This document shows positions 1-5,664 of a DNA stretch of 6,841 nucleotides, piece after piece. The position numbers and the translations under genes are program-made. How positions within the stretch are numbered: the stretch's first letter is position 1; each line of letters starts with the position of its first letter. This stretch comes from Treponema sp. (GTDB lineage: Bacteria; Spirochaetota; Spirochaetia; Treponematales; Breznakiellaceae). The notes below the pieces were generated by a model. The model searched no databases. It saw only the letters and a program-made list of their open reading frames with translations, and was not told where the DNA came from. The stretch spans positions 1 through 6,841 of the forward strand of contig JAISZZ010000198.1 of NCBI GenBank assembly GCA_031284385.1. Reading direction: 5' to 3'.

Positions 1-16
1 CTGCCGGACATCATAA

Positions 17-45
17 TTGTTGTATTTATATTTATCTGTTATAAT
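17..45 (+). promoter_or_regulatory. Sigma-70-type promoter of pyruvate kinase gene
   Basis: A perfect -10 box, TATAAT, lies at 40-45. A weaker -35 candidate, TTGTTG (3 of 6 consensus bases), lies at 17-22, giving a 17-bp spacer. The -10 ends 6 bp before the ATG at 52, so the predicted transcription start falls on or within a base or two of the start codon. No Shine-Dalgarno is visible in that gap. The AT-rich context supports a real promoter; the -35 is the weaker part of the call. Confidence 0.6.
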
Positions 46-51
46 TTCTAT

Positions 52-1863
52 ATGAAATCTATAAGAAACACCAGAATAATATGTACGATGGGGCCGGCAG
101 TAAAAACCGTTGAAGTGGCGCGGGCGCTCATCCGTAAAGGCATGAACATAGCGCGGTTTAATTTTTCGCACGGCGATCATAAAGATAAAGCGCTTTCGAT
201 AGCGATGGTACGAGAGGCGGCGAAAGAGGAAGGCGTTCCCATAGCGCTGTTGCTGGATACAAAGGGACCGGAAATACGCACCGGACTTGTGAAAGATGGC
301 GACAGCGTATTCCTTGAACAGGGCGAAACGGCAGACGTGATTGCCGCCGCGGATGCCGAAAAGCTGTACGGCAAAGACGGAGTTTTTACATGGAAAAAAG
401 GCGGTAAAACGCAGATTATCGTGAGTTATGAATTTCTGGCGGATGATATAAAACCCGGAGCGCGAATTCTTATTGCGGACGGTATCTTATCGCTCGAATT
501 TACCGGTATTGAGGGGCGTGTAATTCATTGCAGGGTGGAGGCAGGCGGTGAACTCGGCAGCAGGAAGAATGTCAACGTACTGGGGGTTCACACCAGACTT
601 CCGGCCATGTCGGAACAAGATATGGACGATCTACGTTTCGGTGCGGAGCAAGGCATGGATTGTGTTGCGGCTTCTTTTATCAGAAAACGGCAGGATGTAA
701 CTACTATACAGAAATTTCTTGCATCAATCGGTTCGGATATGCCTGTCATCGCAAAAATTGAGGATGATGAGGGGCTTGAAAATATCGAAGAGATAATTCG
801 TGTATCGGCGGGAGTTATGGTAGCCCGCGGTGATTTGGGGGTGCAGATACCGCCGGAACAGGTGCCGTTGGCGCAGAAACGTATCATAACTCTTTGCAAC
901 AACGAGGGAAAACCTGTAATTACCGCCACTCAGATGCTAGATTCGATGATACGGAACCCGCGTCCCACACGCGCCGAAGCGGGGGATGTCGCCAACGCGA
1001 TACTGGACGGCAGTGATTGTGTAATGCTCTCAGGCGAGACGGCCAACGGCGCTTACCCGGAAGAAGCGGTTGAGACTATGAATCGCATAGCGCTCAGTGT
1101 AGAGGCATCCGATGTCTACAAACAGCATCAGATGGAACGCCGCAGAATGTTGACCCGCAACGGCGATATACCGCAATCTATAGCGGAATCCGCCGCCCTC
1201 ATAGCGGAAAGAATAGATGCCGCCTGCATAATAGTATCGACAATCTCTGGAAATACGGCGCGGCTCGTAAGCAAATACCGCCCAACACGTCCCATAATTG
1301 GCGCATCGCCCAGCGATGCGATATGCCGCAGAATGTTGTTTTACTGGGGCGTTATCCCTCTCGCGGTTCAAAACGAACTTGACAGCGAAGCCACGATTCA
1401 GGGAGCGCAGAGCGCCGCCATAAAAGAGGGTTTCATAAAGGTATCGGATAAAGTCGTGTTTACCGGCGGAATTCCTGTCAATTCGCCGAATTCGGCGAAT
1501 ATGATACGGATCAATGTTGTGGGGAAAATTTTGGGGCGTGGACAGCGCGGCTTTGGCGGGCGTTGTGCCGGACGCATCGTAAAGGCCAACACTTTGGAAG
1601 AAGCGTCCCATGTATTGCGGAACAACGGCGGTGAAATACTGCTTACGCATACCCTTGACAATTCTTTCATTCCCATTATAAGAATAGCGCAGGGAATAAT
1701 TGTAGAGGGTGCGTCCGAATTTTCACGTAGTATGTTAAAGACGATAAATCCGAACATTGTTTGCGTGTTTCATGTTGAAAAAGCGATGACCCACATCGAG
1801 GAACACCTAACCGTTACGATAGATGGCACCGAGAAAGTCGTTTATGAAGGTGCGGTAGAGTAA
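52..1863 (+). CDS. pyk: Pyruvate kinase with extra C-terminal PEP-utiliser-like domain
   Basis: Cytosolic glycolytic enzyme converting phosphoenolpyruvate and ADP to pyruvate and ATP. The 603-residue protein has the full set of family motifs: substrate arginine 35 in NIARFNFSHG, the LDTKGPEIRTG strand at 68-78, catalytic Lys235 in IAKIEDDEG, metal ligands Glu237 and Asp261 (ARGDLGVQIP), and TATQMLDSM and MLSGETANG further on. Residues ~70-170 hold the inserted B domain; ~375-490 the C domain with an effector-site-like loop (TISGNTAR, then YRPTRP). Glu74, equivalent to Glu117 of muscle enzyme, predicts K+ dependence. Canonical pyruvate kinases are ~470-480 residues. Here ~490-603 form an added domain resembling the phosphohistidine domain of PEP-utilising enzymes, as known in Bacillus and Geobacillus, but the TSH catalytic motif reads SEF (residues 555-557), so phosphotransfer is unlikely. 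The start fits the N-terminal TRIICTMGPA strand. It has no Shine-Dalgarno and may be leaderless. The next gene is 191 bp away. Confidence 0.96.
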   Translation: MKSIRNTRIICTMGPAVKTVEVARALIRKGMNIARFNFSHGDHKDKALSIAMVREAAKEEGVPIALLLDTKGPEIRTGLVKDGDSVFLEQGETADVIAAADAEKLYGKDGVFTWKKGGKTQIIVSYEFLADDIKPGARILIADGILSLEFTGIEGRVIHCRVEAGGELGSRKNVNVLGVHTRLPAMSEQDMDDLRFGAEQGMDCVAASFIRKRQDVTTIQKFLASIGSDMPVIAKIEDDEGLENIEEIIRVSAGVMVARGDLGVQIPPEQVPLAQKRIITLCNNEGKPVITATQMLDSMIRNPRPTRAEAGDVANAILDGSDCVMLSGETANGAYPEEAVETMNRIALSVEASDVYKQHQMERRRMLTRNGDIPQSIAESAALIAERIDAACIIVSTISGNTARLVSKYRPTRPIIGASPSDAICRRMLFYWGVIPLAVQNELDSEATIQGAQSAAIKEGFIKVSDKVVFTGGIPVNSPNSANMIRINVVGKILGRGQRGFGGRCAGRIVKANTLEEASHVLRNNGGEILLTHTLDNSFIPIIRIAQGIIVEGASEFSRSMLKTINPNIVCVFHVEKAMTHIEEHLTVTIDGTEKVVYEGAVE

Positions 1864-1900
1864 CGGACATAGCCGCCGGCAGGCAGCCTAAACGTAGTAT

Positions 1901-2009
1901 TTAAGGTTGATACAAGCGTGATTTCCGTATATCAGCTTGAAAAAATGGCTGTCAGGCGATTCAAGGCTGATGCGGGCGTGTTCGCTTATACCGGCTTGAA
2001 AACGCGGCT
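1901..2009 (+). repeat. Imperfect tandem repeat, two copies, period about 60 bp
   Basis: Copy 1 at 1901-1950 and copy 2 at 1961-2009 match at about 36 of 50 positions with one single-base gap. They share the cores GCGTG and GCTTGAAAA, and both are bounded by TYAAG at the left and CTTGA at the right, a 5-bp inverted end pair. Copy 1 can extend this into a stem: 1901-1905 with 1936-1940 (one G-U pair), then 1908-1912 with 1930-1934, around a 17-nt loop. Copy 2 keeps the outer 5-bp pair but not the inner one. Mismatches are not confined to third codon positions and the indel breaks frame between copies, so conservation is at DNA or RNA level. Could be a dispersed intergenic repeat or a decayed duplication. 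Confidence 0.6.
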
Positions 2010-2024
2010 TCATTCTGTTAGATT
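1996..2024 (+). promoter_or_regulatory. Probable promoter of the ATPase-glycosyltransferase cluster
   Basis: TTGAAA at 1996-2001 (5 of 6) and TAGATT at 2019-2024 (4 of 6) are separated by 17 bp. Transcription would start near 2031, leaving a leader of about 24 nt that contains the Shine-Dalgarno of the next gene. The -35 sits in the conserved right end of repeat copy 2; the matching TTGAAA in copy 1 (1937-1942) has no -10 at proper spacing. Prediction from consensus only. Confidence 0.4.
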
Positions 2025-2041
2025 GATTAAACTGATAAGTT

Positions 2042-2048
2042 AAAGGAG
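2042..2048 (+). promoter_or_regulatory. Strong ribosome binding site fixing a GTG start
   Basis: AAAGGAG at 2042-2048 is followed by a 6-nt spacer and GTG at 2055. The nearby ATG at 2065 is in another frame, so this site decides in favour of the GTG start. Confidence 0.85.
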
Positions 2049-2054
2049 ACTTCA

Positions 2055-2753
2055 GTGGTAAAAAATGAACTTGTGCAGCGCAGCCCTGTTAGACTGTTTG
2101 AAAAAACTATTAAGGGCGGCTTGAAAGCCGGTGAAATTGGCATTTTATCGGCACCAAAAGGGATAGGAAAGACTTCCGTACTTGTACAGATAGCGTTGGA
2201 TAAACTTTTGCAGGGTAAGAAGGTCATACATATATCGTTTAACCAGCACGCAAACTATGTTCAAGGCTGGTACGGGAATATTTTTGAAGAGATTGCTAGA
2301 AAAAAGAATCTTGAGAACGAGCGCGATGTCGCAGACGAACTCATACAAAACCGCGTTCTGATGAATTTCAATCAGGAAGGTGTAAACAGCGATGTCATAA
2401 GGCGCAGTCTTAAATCCATGATTGTTGAAGGCGGGTTTAAGGCCGAGACTATCATCATAGACGGATTTAATTTTACTACAGCGCTTCGGGAGCGTATCGC
2501 GACTCTAAAGGATTTTGCAAAAGAACTTGGTATTTCCGTGTGGTATAGCTGCGACTTGGTGGGCTCGCCCGCCTACGACAAACACGGCATCCCTACCGTC
2601 ATAAAAGATATTGAGGACCTGATAGATGTGATTATCGCGCTTGACCCAAAGACAGGCAGCACTGAATTGCGTGTTTCAAAAGAACGCGGCAGCTATAACA
2701 ACAGTTCTGTCATACATCTGGATCCAAAAACTTTGTTGATTCTGGAAGATTGA
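2055..2753 (+). CDS. RadA/KaiC-superfamily P-loop ATPase, cytosolic, function unknown
   Basis: A 232-residue protein made essentially of one RecA-fold ATPase domain. Residues ~12-30 (RLFEKTIKGGLKAGEIGI) match the lead-in of RadA/KaiC-type domains. Walker A is APKGIGKTS at 33-41, with Ala in place of the first Gly of GxxxxGKT; Lys39 and Thr40 are the nucleotide-binding pair. Walker B is ETIIIDGF at 131-138 with Asp136. A following strand (SVWYSCDL, 161-168) and a terminal KERGSYNN ... HLDPKTLLIL segment complete the fold. There is no zinc finger and no Lon-like domain, so this is not full-length RadA (~450 residues), and there is a single domain rather than the two of KaiC. No signal peptide or membrane segment. 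It starts at GTG with a strong Shine-Dalgarno and ends 9 bp before the glycosyltransferase gene. I recall similar short ATPases in spirochaetes and deltaproteobacteria, none with a firm role. ATP binding is well supported; partner and process are not. Confidence 0.85.
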   Translation: MVKNELVQRSPVRLFEKTIKGGLKAGEIGILSAPKGIGKTSVLVQIALDKLLQGKKVIHISFNQHANYVQGWYGNIFEEIARKKNLENERDVADELIQNRVLMNFNQEGVNSDVIRRSLKSMIVEGGFKAETIIIDGFNFTTALRERIATLKDFAKELGISVWYSCDLVGSPAYDKHGIPTVIKDIEDLIDVIIALDPKTGSTELRVSKERGSYNNSSVIHLDPKTLLILED

Positions 2754-2762
2754 AAACTGTTT

Positions 2763-3740
2763 ATGACCGCGCAAAACGCCGCTTCAGGCGGTGCAATTTC
2801 CAGTGAAACGCCGGCGCTTTCCCTTGTCATTCCTTGTTTTAACGAGGAGGCTGCCATCCATATCCTGTACGGCGAGGTTCTAAAAGTCCTCAAAAAACAG
2901 GAAGAGGTCAGGGATTTTGAATTTATTTTTGTTGACGACGGTTCGAGCGACGCGACTTTAGACGAAGTTAAAAAACTTGCCGGAATGGACAGCCGTGTAC
3001 ATTACATATCTTTTTCGCGGAATTTTGGCAAGGAAGCCGCGCTGCTTGCGGGGCTTGCAAACGCACGGGGAGATTTTGTCGTTACGCTGGATGCTGATTT
3101 GCAGGATCCTCCCGCGCTGATTCCGGAGATGCTGGATGTTGTGCGCACGGGCAAGTACGACTGCGCCGCCTCTAGGCGAGTTACGCGGAAAGGCGAGCCG
3201 CCGGTACGCTCATTATTTGCGCGATGGTTTTATCAGTTAATGGCAAAATTCGCGGAAATTGAAATTGTTGACGGAGCGCGGGATTTTAGACTTATGAGCC
3301 GCGCCTATGTTAACGCCGTCCTTTCGCTGGAAGAGCGCGGCAGATTTTCTAAAGGCATCTTTCCATGGGTGGGTTTTAAGACAAAATGGTTTGAATACGA
3401 AAACGTGGAACGCAGCGCGGGCAGGACAAAATGGTCATTCTGGAAATTGGTGATATACGCGGTTAACGGGATAGCGGCGTTTTCGTCAAAACCGCTCGCG
3501 ATAGCGTCCGTGCTGGGTATACTGATTTTTATGGCATCCATTGTTCTTATATTGACAATAATAATTAAAAAACTTTCCGGTCATACGGTAAATGTTGATG
3601 GATGGGCATCAACAACTTGTATCATTTTATTCACAAGCGGCATACAATTATTTACATTGGGGATTTTTGGCCAATATCTTGCCAAAACGTACAATGAAGT
3701 CAAACACAGGCCGCACTACATCATAAGGGAAGCCTACTAA
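2763..3740 (+). CDS. GT2 glycosyltransferase, polyprenyl-phosphate type, two C-terminal TM helices
   Basis: A 325-residue inner-membrane family 2 glycosyltransferase of the DPM1/GtrB/ArnC type, which moves a sugar from a nucleotide donor to a polyprenyl phosphate on the cytoplasmic face. Motifs run in order: SLVIPCFNEE (20-29), FIFVDDGSSD (54-63), FSRNFGKEAALLAG (84-97), the metal-binding DAD within LDADLQDP (109-116), ASRR (136-139), DGARDFRLMSR (170-180) and RSAGRTKWSFWKL (217-229). Two hydrophobic helices follow at about 243-268 and 282-306, then a short basic tail. Length and layout match bactoprenol glucosyltransferases (about 300-330 residues). The 17-residue lead before the first strand is longer than usual, but no in-frame alternative start was seen. 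Its ATG is 9 bp after the ATPase stop with only a distant GGAAG (2744-2748), suggesting translational coupling. Sugar and acceptor cannot be told from sequence; no flippase or GtrC-like partner is adjacent. Confidence 0.9.
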   Translation: MTAQNAASGGAISSETPALSLVIPCFNEEAAIHILYGEVLKVLKKQEEVRDFEFIFVDDGSSDATLDEVKKLAGMDSRVHYISFSRNFGKEAALLAGLANARGDFVVTLDADLQDPPALIPEMLDVVRTGKYDCAASRRVTRKGEPPVRSLFARWFYQLMAKFAEIEIVDGARDFRLMSRAYVNAVLSLEERGRFSKGIFPWVGFKTKWFEYENVERSAGRTKWSFWKLVIYAVNGIAAFSSKPLAIASVLGILIFMASIVLILTIIIKKLSGHTVNVDGWASTTCIILFTSGIQLFTLGIFGQYLAKTYNEVKHRPHYIIREAY

Positions 3741-3750
3741 GGCAATACAG

Positions 3751-3762
3751 ATTAACTTGAGG
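3751..3762 (+). repeat. 12-bp inverted repeat, left arm (upstream of acetolactate synthase)
   Basis: ATTAACTTGAGG at 3751-3762 recurs as its exact reverse complement at 5609-5620, so the two arms bracket the acetolactate synthase gene in inverted orientation. The left arm overlaps a weak -35 candidate, TTGAGG at 3757-3762, which lies 17 bp before TAAATT at 3780-3785. Confidence 0.5.
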
Positions 3763-3799
3763 CCAATTCAGGGGTTTCCTAAATTTTAATTTGATTGAT

Positions 3800-3803
3800 G
3801 AGG
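3800..3803 (+). promoter_or_regulatory. Ribosome binding site deciding the acetolactate synthase start
   Basis: GAGG at 3800-3803 lies 6 nt before ATG 3810. The in-frame TTG at 3795 and ATG at 3798 have no Shine-Dalgarno upstream and the second overlaps this one. Starting at 3810 gives MQYSGARIL, the usual start of the family. Confidence 0.7.
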
Positions 3804-3809
3804 TTTAAT

Positions 3810-5531
3810 ATGCAGTATTCCGGTGCACGCATTTTGATAGAAGCCCTTGTTGAACAGGGGGTAGACACGGTTTTTGGTTACCCGGGCGGTTCGATTCTTT
3901 TTATTTATGACGAGCTTTACAAACATTCAGATAGAATCAGGCATATTCTGGTGACTCACGAACAGCACGCCGCCCACGCTGCGGACGGCTATGCCCGTTC
4001 AACCGGAAAAATAGGTGTCTGTATAGCGACATCTGGGCCGGGAGCCACGAATCTTGTTACCGGAATAGCTACCGCCTACATGGATTCAGTGCCGCTGGTC
4101 GCGATAACAGGCAATGTGGCGACAAACCTTTTGGGTAAAGACAGCTTTCAGGAAGTCGATATCGCCGGTATAACAATGCCCGTTGTAAAACATAACTGGA
4201 TAGTAAAAGATGTCTCCGAGCTTGCGGAGATTGTCCGCGAAGCCTTCATAGTGGCAAAGTCAGGACGACCGGGACCTGTTTTAATTGATATTCCAAAAGA
4301 TATAACATCCAACGAGGCTGAGTGGAATTCGCTGGCTTCGGTTGAGGCAGCCGCCGCCCTGAACAAACGTTCAAGACGGCTTGCGATACGCAACGAGAGA
4401 AAAACTTTCAGCGACAAGGACATAGAAACGGCAGCCGGCTTGATTTGCGGTGCAAAATATCCGTTTATTTACGCGGGCGGCGGAGTCATATCATCCGGTG
4501 CCTGCGATGAACTCAAAGCCTTCGCGGAACGCATACACGCTCCGGTAGCTCTTACATTGATGGGGCTGGGGGCGCTTGATTGCGACCATCCGCTCTGTAC
4601 CGGCATGATAGGTATGCACGGTACGGTTGCTTCTAACAAGGCTGTTCAAAAAACAGACCTATTGATAACTATAGGGGCGCGTTTTTCAGACCGTGTTACG
4701 AGCCGTACAGACACTTTTGCAAAAAACGCGAAAATCCTTCAGTTCGATATAGATCCGGCGGAAATTAACAAAAATATCAGAACAAACCTTGAAATCACCG
4801 GCAGTATCAAATTAATACTTGAAAAACTGATGGAAATCTTGCCTAAAAATCACGAGGACGGCGCTGAAAACGGCTGGCATGACAATATTTCACACTGGAA
4901 AACAAAAATTCCAAACGCTCATTACCGCGAAACCGCATTGCACCCGCGTTTTATCATTGAGGAAACGGGTAAAAAACTCACCTCCGCTTCGATTGTTGTA
5001 ACGGATGTGGGGCAGCATCAGATGTGGGCGGCTCAATTTTATCCGCATAAAAGGCCCCGCGCCTTTCTTAGCTCCGGCGGGCTTGGAACAATGGGATTCG
5101 GGCTGGGCGCGGCAGTGGGAGCAAAAGTCGCTAACCCGAACAGTCCCGTTGTCCTGATGACGGGCGACGGCTCCTTCCACATGAATTGCGCCGAGCTTGC
5201 GACACTCGCCGCTTACCAAATTCCGGTACTCATTATAGTTTTCAATAACGGAACTCTTGGAATGGTGCGCCAATGGCAGAGTTTGTTTTACGATGGACGC
5301 TATTCGGAAACCACGCTAAATAGACCTCCTGACTTTGTAAAACTGGCCGGCGCTTACGGACTCCCGGGTTACCGCGCCTGTGACGAAAAAAGTTTTTATT
5401 CCGCCCTTGATGCAGCCCTCGCGGATAACGCGGCGGGTAAAACCGCGTTGATTGATGCCGTTATAGATATAAATGAGATGGTGCTGCCAATGGTGCCGGG
5501 CGGCAAACCCGTAGACGAGCAATTATTGTAG
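3810..5531 (+). CDS. ilvB: Acetolactate synthase (acetohydroxyacid synthase), large catalytic subunit
   Basis: Thiamine-diphosphate enzyme that joins two pyruvates to 2-acetolactate, or pyruvate and 2-ketobutyrate to acetohydroxybutyrate: the first common step to valine, leucine and isoleucine. From ATG 3810 it has 573 residues. The N-terminal pyrimidine-binding domain carries FGYPGG (22-27) and catalytic Glu51 in THEQHAAHAADGYAR. The central FAD-binding domain includes IGARFSDRVT (288-297). The C-terminal domain has the ThDP-Mg motif from GDGSF (452-456) to NN (479-480), then GMVRQWQ (484-490), whose Trp489 marks true biosynthetic enzymes and favours ketobutyrate, and PMVPGGKP (560-567). Those FAD and Trp features argue against catabolic AlsS, glyoxylate carboligase or pyruvate oxidase. 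It lies 69 bp after the glycosyltransferase on the same strand, so read-through is possible; a weak promoter (TTGAGG/TAAATT, 3757-3785) is also present. No small regulatory subunit gene follows; the next gene is convergent. No leader-peptide attenuator was seen. Confidence 0.95.
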   Translation: MQYSGARILIEALVEQGVDTVFGYPGGSILFIYDELYKHSDRIRHILVTHEQHAAHAADGYARSTGKIGVCIATSGPGATNLVTGIATAYMDSVPLVAITGNVATNLLGKDSFQEVDIAGITMPVVKHNWIVKDVSELAEIVREAFIVAKSGRPGPVLIDIPKDITSNEAEWNSLASVEAAAALNKRSRRLAIRNERKTFSDKDIETAAGLICGAKYPFIYAGGGVISSGACDELKAFAERIHAPVALTLMGLGALDCDHPLCTGMIGMHGTVASNKAVQKTDLLITIGARFSDRVTSRTDTFAKNAKILQFDIDPAEINKNIRTNLEITGSIKLILEKLMEILPKNHEDGAENGWHDNISHWKTKIPNAHYRETALHPRFIIEETGKKLTSASIVVTDVGQHQMWAAQFYPHKRPRAFLSSGGLGTMGFGLGAAVGAKVANPNSPVVLMTGDGSFHMNCAELATLAAYQIPVLIIVFNNGTLGMVRQWQSLFYDGRYSETTLNRPPDFVKLAGAYGLPGYRACDEKSFYSALDAALADNAAGKTALIDAVIDINEMVLPMVPGGKPVDEQLL

Positions 5532-5608
5532 CCCGCTGCCGCTGCGTAAGTTGTTTAAACTTCAGTTTTTGAACAGCTCTATTTTTGAACGGAATGTAGT
5601 TGGTAAAA

Positions 5609-5620
5609 CCTCAAGTTAAT
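5609..5620 (-). repeat. 12-bp inverted repeat, right arm (downstream of acetolactate synthase)
   Basis: CCTCAAGTTAAT at 5609-5620 is the exact reverse complement of 3751-3762. It overlaps the right side of the convergent-spacer hairpin. A 12-bp match is expected about once by chance in a window this size, but rarely with both arms falling in the small intergenic fraction. Confidence 0.5.
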
Positions 5621-5645
5621 ATAGCTGCCCTAACCATAGTGAGAT

Positions 5646-5659
5646 GGGGGGGGGGGGGG
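5646..5659 (+). repeat. G14 homopolymer tract
   Basis: Fourteen consecutive G on the + strand, that is C14 on the radical SAM mRNA starting 6 nt after its TAA stop. Runs of this length are prone to slipped-strand length change and also to sequencing error. It lies outside both neighbouring reading frames, so length change would not switch either protein. Confidence 0.9.
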
Positions 5660-5664
5660 AGTAG

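Larger units (their letters stand above)
1864..2054 (+). other. Spacer between pyk and the ATPase gene
   Basis: This spacer holds two imperfect tandem repeat copies (1901-1950 and 1961-2009), a probable promoter (1996-2024) and the Shine-Dalgarno of the next gene. No convincing terminator for pyk is visible: the GC-rich stretch just after the stop (about 1871-1889) can form only short stems and has no following T run. In the pyk frame the stretch 1873-2043 is free of stops (57 codons including the terminal TAA) with ATG at 1945 and GTG at 1918. Neither start has a Shine-Dalgarno, and the repeat copies are offset by a 1-nt indel, which argues against coding. Confidence 0.6.
5532..5664. other. 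Convergent spacer with imperfect hairpin
   Basis: Between the stops of the acetolactate synthase and radical SAM genes. CAGCTCTATT at 5574-5583 pairs with AATATAGCTG at 5618-5627 (9 of 10 pairs) around a 34-nt loop that holds a small GGT/ACC hairpin (5602-5610). No T run follows on either strand, so calling it a bidirectional terminator is only possible, not shown. A 9-nt direct repeat, TTTTTGAAC, occurs at 5566-5574 and 5582-5590. The G14 tract follows at 5646-5659. No open frame of note is present. Confidence 0.4.

Noticed and set aside
1030..1650. 206-codon open frame on the - strand inside pyk
   Set aside because: Fully antisense to strongly conserved pyruvate kinase motifs, no recognisable domain, arginine- and tyrosine-rich composition typical of a shadow frame. 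The other - strand frames in pyk (177-374, 588-929, 1398-1757) fail the same way.
1864..1900. Rho-independent terminator after pyk
   Set aside because: GC-rich palindromic bits near 1871-1889 give only 3-4 bp stems with unworkable loops and no T run follows.
2055..2753. Assigning the ATPase as RadA or KaiC itself
   Set aside because: It lacks the RadA zinc finger and Lon-like domain and is half the length of two-domain KaiC; only superfamily membership is supported.
3795..3809. Upstream starts TTG 3795 and ATG 3798 for acetolactate synthase
   Set aside because: No Shine-Dalgarno before either. ATG 3810 has GAGG at 6-nt spacing and gives the usual family N-terminus.
4890..5273. 127-codon - strand frame inside ilvB
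   Set aside because: Antisense to the thiamine-diphosphate motif region; shadow of the real gene.
5550..5565. GTTTAAAC palindrome after ilvB as an operator or terminator
   Set aside because: An 8-bp AT-rich palindrome with no T tail and no second copy; not distinguishable from chance.
5644..5664. Mini-ORF starting at the ATG that runs into the G14 tract
   Set aside because: Encodes Met, four Gly, Glu and then a stop. It has no ribosome site and nothing to be phase-switched downstream on that strand.
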